Positions 1 to 10,300 of a stretch of DNA of 64,000 bases are shown one piece after another; position 1 is the stretch's first letter, and every line of letters starts with the position of its first letter. Both the position numbers and the translations under genes were made by a program. The notes under the pieces are model-generated. The model was not told the DNA's origin and did not search any database. It was given only the letters and a program-made list of their open reading frames with translations. The DNA lies in contig JAHRBS010000013.1 of assembly GCA_024305745.1 (NCBI GenBank), positions 2,480,001-2,544,000 on the forward strand, given 5' to 3'. The stretch is from Polyporus tsugae. Its lineage: Eukaryota > Basidiomycota > Agaricomycetes > Polyporales > Polyporaceae.

Positions 1-105
1 GTACTCGTTCCCCCACCATCCTCTGATGAAACATTACTGTCCACCCCATTCCTCACGCGCAATAAATTTTACAGAATTTCCTGCCTCACTGTGTGCTTGT
101 GAGTG

Positions 106-880
106 ATGTGCCAGCCGATAACTGACAAGGTAGGTTATTTGCGGTGTCGCCGCAGACCCCCGACGCATACGCGATGCTTAGCGAGCCCAAGGCTTCTGCG
201 ACCAGTTGGTGAGTGCCAAAGTGCCATTGCTACTCGGGATGGATGCAATACTAATATATCATGCATTAGTTTTGCTCTCTTTCTCACTGACCGTGCTGGA
301 TGAACACGGCGCAACCCCCCTTAACGCTACACTGAGCCCAGAATCACCACGACTGTCCACGCAAACCATGCCCTTGGAGGACGACAATCATGAAAACTTC
401 GTTCACCAGGACCTGGAGAGTGACACCTTATTGGATGGTGAAGTTTCTGTGTCAAGTCCATCAGAGTACGTCCGCTGCATTTTTTTTACTGTTGGAATCC
501 TCCTGACTTGGTTCTCAGCCTGTCCTCGCTATCCCCAACCCCTGATCCCATCTCTGAAGAGGCTACTGCTCCTGTGAAGCGGAGTAGAGGTCGTCTGAAA
601 GGTGCCAAGAACAAGAAGACAGATCCCGCGCAAACAGGGACCTCGACCGAGCCATCTGTGAAGAGAAAACCCGGTCGACCACAAGGCACTGGGCCGAGGC
701 AGCGAGAGCTTCAAGCGGCGGAGGCAGCAGGGCGCCTTCTTCCTGCAGTGGAGAAATGTCCGCCCGGACGGCCCAAGAAGAACAATGGTGTGGGCAATGT
801 TTGTGTCGAGGTCGTGTCCGTAAGTGTATTGTGTGCGCGTGCAACAGGGGTCACATAGCTCATATCTTGCACAGCATAAG
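106..880 (+). pseudogene. 5' part of a multidomain AT-hook / DUF6729-like / 3'-5' exonuclease gene, interrupted by a copia element
   Basis: This is the N-terminal part of the gene that resumes at 7311. Probable exons are 106?-208, 270-465, 519-819 and 875-880, with GT-AG introns at 209-269, 466-518 and 820-874 that keep one frame. The third exon encodes three AT-hook-like motifs (RSRGRLKGAKNKK, KRKPGRPQG and PPGRPKKNN), which usually bind the minor groove of AT-rich DNA. The last exon has contributed only two codons (CAT AAG) when the retrotransposon begins, and the frame continues unbroken in CTTTGT at 7316. The start is uncertain: ATG 106 fits an upstream exon, ATG 239 is an alternative that ignores the first intron, and the gene may begin before the window. 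Function is inferred from the motifs only. Confidence 0.7.
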
Positions 881-1413
881 TGTTGGACTTTGAGCTAATA
901 GGGTACGGACTTATCCGGACATGAGGCTATGCGACCACATGACACTTAGTCAATGCTATGCATTTTACTTACCGTATTTAGGTTTCTCTCTCATACTATT
1001 GTTGTAGAGGTCCGGAGATGTCTGGAATCTTCTTGGACAATCCATACTGCTCTAGAATAGTCTAGGTAGTTCTATGCTTACTCACTCTATGGTGCTATAT
1101 TGCACAATCCTTGACTCATTGTCTTACTCATGCATACATGTGACTTCTTTATCACTTACTCATGCACTCCCTACTGTAGTATATAAGGACTGCATTCTCT
1201 GCTCCTGCTCTTCAGTCGTTCACTCACTGACTGAAGAGTAAGTACTATACTTGCCTCTCTTTTACTTGTAGTTACTGACTTTACCTTAGTCTCTCTGTGT
1301 TTGACTTACAGGTACTTGGTAACTTACAATATAGTTGTTCACTCACTGACTGAAGATCTCTCTGTGTTTGACTTACAGTCGGAACCCTTGCCCTCACAGC
1401 CTCGAGTTCATCA
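881..1413 (+). repeat. 5' LTR of the copia element
   Basis: This 533-bp LTR starts with TG and ends with CA. It has a TATA box at 1180-1186 and an intron-like donor GTAAGT at 1238. A 20-bp sequence ending TTGACTTACAG occurs twice (1292-1311 and 1359-1378), each copy a good splice acceptor. The 18-bp string TTCACTCACTGACTGAAG is also repeated, near 1219 and 1339, so part of U5 appears to be an internal duplication. By eye it is identical to 6778-7310, including eight CpG sites. Confidence 0.97.
1180..1186 (+). promoter_or_regulatory. TATA box of the 5' LTR (same site at 7077-7083 in the 3' LTR)
   Basis: TATATAA lies in the sequence GTAGTATATAAGGAC. It is the expected promoter of the element, with transcription starting about 25-35 bp downstream and so defining R. 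The 3' LTR copy points into the downstream part of the interrupted gene and could drive a truncated transcript of it. Confidence 0.6.
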
Positions 1414-1437
1414 GGTTATGAGCCCTGCGCTCTGACC
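1414..1437 (+). other. Primer binding site, half-tRNA-iMet type
   Basis: The sequence directly after the LTR, GGTTATGAGCCCTGCGCT, is the reverse complement of AGCGCAGGGCTCATAACC. That matches the anticodon stem-loop of eukaryotic initiator tRNA-Met rather than a tRNA 3' end. Copia-type elements are known to prime from a tRNA-iMet fragment cleaved in the anticodon loop. That this element does the same is an inference from complementarity. Confidence 0.8.
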
Positions 1438-2412
1438 TTGTCACTCGTCGACTCTCTCCTCACGCGCGCAACTCTTTTGTCGACTTCCACTGCTCTCACT
1501 CTGTGCACTTATCCCCCACTTTCCTCTAGCTCTTGACTGTGCCCGCCGACACTGCTGCCAGGGTGACTTTGCACACGCCGTGCCCCTGAGCACTTTTTAT
1601 CTAGTAGTTGTATATCCCTCTGTACCACCTATTGTGCTTTCGAGGCACACGGGTTTTAGGCATCCCTGAGCCAGGCCACGCACTTGCGCCTGCCAGCTCT
1701 TGTACCGGCAACAATTAGTGTTGTTAGGACCGGAGGACAACCGTTCGGACCCTCCTTACTATAGCCTTTTACATACACTACCTAGACTTCACGGGCATAG
1801 TTGGCGACTTCTATCTGGGCTGCAGGGAACTCCAACTTCCTTGTAGTTTGGCACTCCTCAATAGGTGTCCCCATCTACGTCGCTCTTGTGCACAGAGCTC
1901 TCTCTTCCTACATCGCGCTTCAAATCTCTAGGCTGTTTTGGATCCGACTCCGACAGACCACTCTTTGGGATCAGAAGTCGAGAACCTTGTTGACGAAGAC
2001 TCCAAATCAACGTCATCAGGTCCTGATTGTGTCAACTTTCCTCACAGCCTCGAGTTCATCAGGTTATGAGCCCTGCCTCAACGAGTGGCAGGACTACCAC
2101 TACGACGAGGAAGCAAACAATCCTGGTTGGTATCCTTGTGCTACTACTCCCTGCCCCTCGTGTTACGACTTCCGTGGAGAACTACCTCCCGTAGATTTTG
2201 AAACTGCTTGGGAACCTGTTTCAATTCTCCAAGAATCCCCTCCTAGGTCTCTGTCGGATCTTCCTCCTCTTCCCGCTCCAACCGGTGAAGAAACTACTTT
2301 CCTCGCATACTCTGCTTCGTCCTTGCCTGCGCAACTTAGCGTAGAACTCCCTCCTCTCGAGCCTTCATCCTTTACCTCTAACGATGACAACTTCTTCCTC
2401 CTTACCATCACT
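1438..2412 (+). other. Copia leader region with an in-frame open stretch before gag
   Basis: This is about 1 kb between the primer site and the first in-frame ATG of gag at 2413. From 1801 onward it is open in the gag frame for 204 codons without an ATG. It encodes an acidic, proline- and serine-rich stretch that includes CATTPCPSCYDF and ends directly in the gag start. It may be a coding leader expressed from a non-AUG start or after splicing, or an open remnant. It holds the duplicated LTR end described separately. Confidence 0.5.
2040..2076 (+). repeat. Internal copy of the LTR end plus primer site
   Basis: The 37 bases starting CCTCACAGCCTCGAGTTCAT match 1392-1428, that is the last 22 bases of the LTR joined to the first 15 bases of the primer site. 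The copy lies 627 bases inside the element, in the leader. Confidence 0.9.
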
Positions 2413-5400
2413 ATGGGAGATAACGTCAAAGCTGACTCCATTCCCCTCCTTGCAACCTCCGCTCAGTATCCCAACTGGGCTGCCCAGATGAAGGGTTTCC
2501 TCATCATGGTTGGTGCCTGGGACGTTGTCAAGTCTGATCCGGGTACTTCACCCACAGACGCAACAGCTGCTCAAAGGTGTGCTGACCTCATGAACAAGGC
2601 TACTGGTGCGATTGTTATGCGCACTGACAAAGACCTCCATTGTCATCTCTTTGACAATGCAGACAACCCCAAGAAGCCTCACAAGATGTGGGCTACCCTC
2701 AAGTCCCAGCTCAGCAAGACTGATGCTGCGGACACCTGGAGCAAGTTTGAGGCAGTCATCGGAATGGAACGTCTCTCGGATCAGAAGCCACTCAAGGATC
2801 AGCTCAGTCGCCTTGAGGCTCGCCTGAAGGACATTGCTGACGGCGGACTCAAGTTGGAAGAGAACATGAAGGCCCTCCTCATTCTCTCCAAGATCCCTGA
2901 GTCTTACTGCACCCTCATTTCTGGCCTCCTCTCGTCCATCGAGTTGAAAGACTTGAAGGTCGAAACAGTCATCAACAAGACCGTCTCCGAGGAAAGTGTG
3001 CGGAAGACTGGCTCCATTGGTTCTTCGGCCTCTCGCGTGTCTACTACCAAGCCCAAGAAGAAAGGCCCTTGTGGTCACTGTGGCGGTAAGACACACGATG
3101 AGTCTTCTTGTTGAAAGAAGTATCCCGACAAGAAACCGAAGAATGGGGGGAATAACAATGGCAAAAAGGACAAAGGCAAAGGCACCTCACACGCTCATAA
3201 TGCTAACACCACGGACAATGTCGCTTCTGTACTTGTAACTACATCCGCTGCTGAGTCTTCGCAATCGATCATTGTGTCCCACTATGTTGCGGCTTCGGCC
3301 CTTGAGGGATACAACTTGACGACTTGGCTGATGGATTCAGGTGCATCGGAGCACATTACATTCAATATGAACGACTTCTCGACCTACAAACCTTTTGATA
3401 CCCCCATGCTCTTCTTAACCGTGGCCAATGGCACTCAAATCTATGGCTTAGGTGCTGGGACTGTTCGAGGTCGTGTTCGTGTTGATGATCGGTGGATTGA
3501 GACTGAGTTGAACAATGTCATCTACGTTCCTCAGGTCGGGTGCAGGCTATTCGCCACAGGTTCTGTTGAGCGAAAAGGCCGTACTCTTGTCCAGAGTGCC
3601 GAGTGAATGTGTATTTATACACGGCGGTTAGTGAGCCCGCCACAATCAGACTCGATGATTACTCTTGGAACCAAGATACTCGAAGCTGAGTACGTCGCTC
3701 GCTCGAATGTCTATAACATGGTCCTCGAGATCAAGGCAGAACTCGTGCTAGACTCCTCTGTCCATCCTGCAGTCACGGACTACCAGACATGGCACCGTCG
3801 ACTTGGACATCCGAGTGAGGAAGCAATGAAGAAGTTGCCGACTAAAACCAAAGGTGCTCCAACTATCGATCCCAAGCCCACCAACGCTGAAGCCTGTGAA
3901 GGTTGTGTGTGGGGCAAATCCCATCGTCTTCCATTTCCTCCATCTCAGAAGCGCGCTACTCATCCTCTCGAACTCGTCCACACTGATGAGGATGGACCAA
4001 TGCGCACTCAATCGGTCAATGGCAAGAACCTCTACTTTGTCTCTTTCATTGATGACTACTCTGGTCTTGGTGTCGCATACTACCTTAAGCACAAGAACGA
4101 AGCCCACAAATCGTTCTTGGAGTTCAATGCTTGGGCTGAGAATCAGACTGGTCACAAGATCAAGAGGGTTCGCTCTGATCGAGGAATGGAATACATGTCA
4201 AAGGAGTTCACTGAGCTTCTGAAGACACACGGGATTGAGCACCATAAGTCGACACCTGACTCGCCACAACAGAATGGACGTGCTGAACGCTGGAACCATA
4301 CCATCACAGACAAGGCAATGACAATGCTTCACCAAGCTGGCCTAAGTCACGGTTTCTGGGAACTCGCTGTTGGCTGTGCTGTCCATCTGTACAATCGTCA
4401 ACCAATGTGTCGCCACAAGTGGCGTACACCCATCGAGCTCTGGAGTGGCAAAGCCCCAGATATCTCGTACTTTAGGGTGTTTGGCTGTAAAGCCTTTGTT
4501 CATGTGCAAAAGGCCCATCGTCATAAACTCGAGAAGAAGGCACTCGAGATGATGTTTGTTGGTTACGCTGCTGGTACCAAGGGGTACGTTTTATGGAACC
4601 CAGCGCAGCACTCCTTCATTGTATCTCGCGATGTGATCTTTGATGAGAGTGTCTTTCCTGCACATAAGGAACCCGGCAATCGCCCTGTTACCCCAGGGGA
4701 TAGTCCGTTCCCAGGTCATCATTCGGACGACTCCAGTTTGTCTGATTCAGACTCTTCCTCAGACGGTGATGATCGAGTCCCTGAACTCGAGATACCACTG
4801 CCAGCCGACATCCATCCTGATGTTGGTCCTGCACAACCTCCTGTTCAACCTGAACCTGAGGTCGCACCAAACAAGAAACCAGAACCAGAACCTGCTGAAC
4901 AGCAGGATCCACCACCCATCGTTTCTCAAGCTCCTCGTCACTCGCGCTCTCGTCACTCGCGCTCTCGTCACCCTCCAGTGGGAGTACCTCCCCGATGTTC
5001 GCAGCGAGAGGGGGCTGGTCGGAATGATCATTGGAAGAAGGATAATGCTGAGGCTGAAGGCTTTGATTGTCCCTCTCAGGTCGATGCACGTACTCGTCCT
5101 GATGGAAATGTTGAGCCTCCCCTTCCCCTTGACGATCCTCTACCTGCTGATCCAGATGAAGCGGAAGCGGCATTCATTAACCTCTTCTTGAATGCTGCAC
5201 AGTACAAACCAGGTGTTCCTTGTAATTGTTATGATGCCTTGTGCTCACCTAAGTCAGACCAGTGGTGTGCTGCAGAGAAGGTGGAGTACGACTCTCTTAT
5301 GGAGAACAAGACCTGGATTCTGGTTCCTCGCCCTAAGGACAAACCTGTTGTCTCCTGTCGTTGGGTCTATGACGAGAAGCATGACGGTCGTCTTAAAGCT

Positions 5401-6795
5401 CGTTTGGTTGCACGCGGTTTCACCCAGATATGGGGGGAGAACTATAATGAAACCTTCTCTCCCGTCGTGCGGTATGAATCTATCTGGTACCTTACAGCGC
5501 ACACTTCACTTGAGGACTGGGAGATGGAAGCCATGGACGTCAAAACTGTGTTTCTGAATGGTGATCTTGAGGAAGAGATCTACATAGAACAACCTGAAGG
5601 TTGGGCCATTCCTGGAAAGGAGGATTACGTCTGTCTACTTAAGAAGGCTATCTATGGTCTTAAGCAGGCATCACGTTAATGGAACGTGAAGATCCACCAA
5701 TCCCTTCTCAACCTGGGCTTTACACGGACGTACTCCGATGCTGGTGTATACGTATATCGGCGACAGAGGGGGAACTCAGTCACCATTGTGGTTCTTTATG
5801 TCGACAATCTACTTATGTTCGGTGACGACAGGAATCACATCAAGACTGTCAAACGGACGCTCAGCAGACAGTACAAGATGATGGACTTAGGTCCAGTACA
5901 GCGCTTCCTTGGTCTTCGCATCTGTTGTGATTGCGCTCTTCGCATCATTGACATTGACCAGGAAGAGTACATCCAGTCTGTTCTCGAACGGTTCCATATG
6001 GCTGACTGTAATCCATCGCATACTCCCCTTCCTGCTGGAGCAGTTCTCGTCAGCTACGACGGAGTTGCATCTGATGCCGACCGGAAGCATTATCAGAGCC
6101 TCATTGGCAGTCTCATGTACGCCATGCTCGGAACACGACCGGACATTTCCTTCGCCATGACTCGTCTTTCGCGCTACCTTTCTAATCCATCACCTGACCA
6201 CTGGAACTACGCCTGTTACATCCTGCACTACTTGCAAGGGACCAAGTCTTTCAAGATTTGTTACAAAGGTGCTTCCAATGATGGTCTGGTCACTTACTCG
6301 GACTCGGACTGGGCCGAAGACAAGGACGATCGGCATTCCACTTCCGGCATGCTCTTCTTGATGGCCGGTGCTGCCATTTCTTGGGTCTCAAGGTGTCAGC
6401 CTACTATTTCGCTTTCCTCAACTGAAGCGGAGTACAAAGCGGCCTCTGACACTTGTCGTCAGATGGCATGGCTTAGGAGTTTCTCCACTGAACTTGGATA
6501 TGAGATGGACTTCCCCACTCCTCTCTTTGTCGACAACCGAGGCATGATCTTCCTCACTGTCAATCCAGTTGTGGAATGTTGAACCAAGCATGTGGAAGTT
6601 TGGTATCACTTCATCCGCAAATTCTATGCAGCGGGTCAAGTTGACATCTTTCACGTTGCTTCGGCAGACAAACTCGCTGATGCCCTCACAAAGAACGTCC
6701 CGTTTTCAATCATTGAGAAGTTCTGTGACGGCGTTGGCCTTGGCGCTTCATTCATCGCTGCATGGATTGAGTGGGAGTGTTGGACTTTGAGCTAA
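2413..6795 (+). pseudogene. Copia gag-pol polyprotein, four in-frame stops and a YVDN polymerase motif
   Basis: One frame encodes Gag (from ATG 2413), a CX2CX4HX4C zinc knuckle (3070-3111), protease with DSGA (near 3333), the integrase HHCC finger and D,D,E core (about 3780-4600, ending in the QQNGRAE motif), reverse transcriptase (about 5280-6000) and RNase H (about 6280-6560). It ends at a TAA inside the 3' LTR. Stops interrupt it at 3112-3114 (TGA, directly after the zinc knuckle), 3604-3606 (TGA), 5677-5679 (TAA, in reverse transcriptase) and 6580-6582 (TGA, near the RNase H end). The polymerase YVDD box reads YVDN (AAT at 5806-5808), losing a metal-binding Asp. All five fit single C:G to T:A transitions. 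The product cannot be an active polyprotein, but structural order is preserved throughout. Confidence 0.95.
6766..6777 (+). other. Probable polypurine tract
   Basis: The purine-rich run TTGAGTGGGAGTG directly precedes the TGTTGG start of the 3' LTR, where plus-strand priming occurs in LTR elements. It is within the coding frame of RNase H. It is short and not perfectly purine, so the call rests on position. Confidence 0.5.
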
Positions 6796-7310
6796 TAGGG
6801 TACGGACTTATCCGGACATGAGGCTATGCGACCACATGACACTTAGTCAATGCTATGCATTTTACTTACCGTATTTAGGTTTCTCTCTCATACTATTGTT
6901 GTAGAGGTCCGGAGATGTCTGGAATCTTCTTGGACAATCCATACTGCTCTAGAATAGTCTAGGTAGTTCTATGCTTACTCACTCTATGGTGCTATATTGC
7001 ACAATCCTTGACTCATTGTCTTACTCATGCATACATGTGACTTCTTTATCACTTACTCATGCACTCCCTACTGTAGTATATAAGGACTGCATTCTCTGCT
7101 CCTGCTCTTCAGTCGTTCACTCACTGACTGAAGAGTAAGTACTATACTTGCCTCTCTTTTACTTGTAGTTACTGACTTTACCTTAGTCTCTCTGTGTTTG
7201 ACTTACAGGTACTTGGTAACTTACAATATAGTTGTTCACTCACTGACTGAAGATCTCTCTGTGTTTGACTTACAGTCGGAACCCTTGCCCTCACAGCCTC
7301 GAGTTCATCA
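6778..7310 (+). repeat. 3' LTR of the copia element
   Basis: This is the 533-bp direct repeat of 881-1413, with no difference seen on reading the two copies side by side. The gag-pol frame enters it and stops at 6793-6795. Its end is followed directly by the target duplication ATAAG. Confidence 0.97.
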
Positions 7311-7315
7311 ATAAG
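7311..7315. repeat. Target site duplication ATAAG (partner at 876-880)
   Basis: ATAAG occurs immediately before the 5' LTR and immediately after the 3' LTR. Five bases is the usual copia duplication size. Removing the element and one copy restores CAT AAG CTT in frame. Confidence 0.95.
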
Positions 7316-10300
7316 CTTTGTCCTCCCAGGGCTGAAACTTCCCCAGCATACACGGTACCTATCCATCAGCCAGACCCGCCCCTGCAGGCTGTCTCTCAAT
7401 GGGCTCCGGCTCCTCAGCCCGAGACTTTGTCGTCCGCTGTTAATCGTCCTCCATCTCCTTCACTTGCCCCCAGCTCAGCGCTGGCTACGTCCTCCGCCCC
7501 CGCTACTGACGACTCTACCCCAACTGCATTCAATGTTATCATTCCAGCAGAGGACCCCATGCGACCATTCGAGCTGGTCAAACCCGATGCGCAAGACGAG
7601 TACGTTGGTCTGGTTGAGGATGGGATAGGGTCTGAGGACGATGGCAATGAGGACGATGGCAATGAGAGCGGACCTGCGCAAGGGAGACCACGCAAGCCTC
7701 GAACCAAGCCCCTCCCGACTTGGCTTATGACGGCATTCCAAGCACGTCTTGCAGAATCACGCGAGTGTGGCCCGGACAAGCTTCCCTCAGTCTATCAGGC
7801 GGGCTCGTTCTTTTTTCCTCAGCGCGCGGCGTACTTCCGATTGAGACAAGGGAACCCATCACCGCAAGCCCTCTTCGAGCCGCGTTTCTTTCTTTGGGAC
7901 CCGCTCGCACTCCACGACGTTGCATGCCCCACTTGCGGCACCCGACTCAACTGTCACGGTTCCATCCCATATCCACGCCGAGTTGTTGACTTTGACTCTG
8001 CATTTTGGATGATTGGGTATAGGTACTGCTGTCCCGTTTGTGTCAACCCAAGCTTGGGCCGTCAGGGGACATTGACATTCTGCAGCTGGGACTCTCAAAT
8101 CGTGGATGGCCTACCCTACGAACTTTGCGTTGAGTTCCCCGCATGCCTAACTCGATGAAGCGGCATCTCGCAGTCCACATTCAACATCATGCGGTCCTGC
8201 TTTCAGAACAGCATGGGTGCGAAGCAGTTTGCGGACGCTGTTCGTGTCCAACACTTGCGACGCTATGATGCACTCCAGCTCCAATATCTCCATTATCTCC
8301 AGAGTCGACGACAGGTATCAGCATGGCCCTCTGGACAAACATTTGCACCTTTTCTCGCATTCGATGACACATCTGAAGACGGCTACTGCGGCTTTGTTCC
8401 AAGCGTGTCGTGGTTTCGGGATGTGTATGATGCCTTTCAAGAGGCTCATGCTCCCGATATTGATCAACATACTGCAATGCTAAGCGGTGAAGTATGTGCC
8501 ATTGACCATAGCCACAAGGTACTGACACTTGTTCGATCCTCAACATTTGCATGCTGTCTCTGACCATCTAACACCCTAGATTACGAAGCACGTCTTCAAG
8601 CTCGACAGTGTCGAGATCTACTGCAGGGCACTCACTGTTACAAATGAGAAGGGAGAGATACGGATCTGCGACCTTGTTCTGACCAAGGCACACTCCCAGT
8701 TTGAGCTCGCGCTACATGGGATGCAGCGCTCCCTCACTCTCTACGGACACAAGCAACCAACCATCTTCTACACTGACAACATGTTGGATAAGCCATTCCT
8801 CGAAAAGTCCTTCCCGTCCCTTCGTGAAGACGTCATTGCTGTCAAGAAGTATGCACACCTTCAAGAACTCGCTGTTCCCGAGGATGTCTTCATCTTTGTG
8901 CGCGACACTATCTCCTCGATGGACTTGGCTATCCGCACAATCTATGATCAGGCACCAGAGGATGGTATCGTCACAGTTGGACTCGACACGGAGTGGAATG
9001 TGGACCTGCTGCAGGGTGGTCGGTGTGATCACACGGCCGTGCTTCAGATTGCGACAGGGAAGCATATATACATCATGAAGGTGAGTAAACATACGTGGTT
9101 TATTGCGTACATTATCTGATACACATCCTTTATCAGATTGGCGCCTTCCTCACCAATGGCACGTTCCCTGCGAGTGTTCGTAATTTCCTTGCAGATCCGT
9201 CAGTCCTCAAGGTTGGCTGGATGATTGATGTCAATCTTTGACATCTCGAGACCGAGTGTCAATCCCCGTCTTGCTTTGTGGGCGGCCTTGACCTCGCTAG
9301 ACTAGCCAAAGAGCGGCACATCATCTCCGATGCTCGAGCTGGTCTTGGTGATCTCTGTGCCACAGTGCTCTGGCGACGTCTCAACAAGTCTGTCCCGGAA
9401 CGGATCAGTATGGGTTGGAACGACTCTCCGCCCTCCTGCCAACATATTTTATATGCTGCGCTTGACGTTTATGCATCTCTTCTTGTGTACAACGAGCTTA
9501 TGAAGTTGCCACCATCTGGACCACTTCCAGCCATCCCTGTTGCTGACTCCCCTGTCCTACTCTATCATACCGATAACACCCGCATCATCGCACGTGGTAT
9601 AATCTCGGCACATGCTGCTGAACCACACTTTGACGGTATCAATCTCACAAAGACACGCATGGTGATGGCGGTCCAGGAGGTCCTTATTCCCGGTGCAATT
9701 GTGAATGCGCATCGGAAACGTGCCCTCTCATCCTTTGGTTCTCCCCCCTTTGAGATCATCTGCCTTTGTTCCCACCTCCAAACCTATACACCCAACAACT
9801 CCGAGCCAATGAGCACACTGGCCACACTGACAGGCTTGTCACAACAGCAGGGCCACCCTTCGGTGGAGCCCCGACCTGAGCTGGCTGTTGATACCTCGGA
9901 CCCACCTACAGTCACGATCGAGGAGCCGTCTGAGTCCAATGGTTGTGATGTGCCAGGTGATGTAGACTCATCAGCGAGCATTGGTGCCTTGGTATTTGAG
10001 GATCAACACACTGCCTCTGACAGCGACTCGGAGATCCCCTGGCATATGCCTGATCTTGGTACATTCGAGCGTGACCCGGAGAGTGCCAGAATAGGAGATG
10101 CAGTTCTTTCCGAGGCCAGCACGCATTGGGACACCCCAATCCAGAGTCATGTCTTGAAGGACCCTTGGCACGTCTTCAACATGCTTTATATTTCGAAGAC
10201 TCATGGCCTGCGCTACGCATTTTCACGGGCTCTCCGAGATGTGATCTTCATCCCTGACAAGGGCGACAAGCAGCTGATCTCACAATACCTTTCCACGCTT

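Larger units (their letters stand above)
881..7310 (+). mobile_element. Complete Ty1/copia LTR retrotransposon (6,430 bp)
   Basis: The element runs from TGTTGG at 881 to TTCATCA at 7310 and is flanked by the 5-bp target duplication ATAAG (876-880 and 7311-7315). It has two 533-bp LTRs, a half-tRNA-type primer site, a gag-pol frame in the order Gag, protease, integrase, reverse transcriptase, RNase H, and a purine tract before the 3' LTR. Integrase upstream of reverse transcriptase places it in Ty1/copia. All recognisable coding sequence is in one frame, with four stops and no frameshift seen. It inserted six bases into an exon of the surrounding gene, in the same orientation. The LTRs match base for base at a constant offset of 5,897, which points to a recent insertion although the coding region is dead. 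Confidence 0.97.

Noticed and set aside
7265..7310. Apparent start of the downstream open frame inside the 3' LTR
   Set aside because: The open frame begins in LTR sequence only by chance. The host exon resumes at 7311/7316 and its true N-terminus is upstream of the element.
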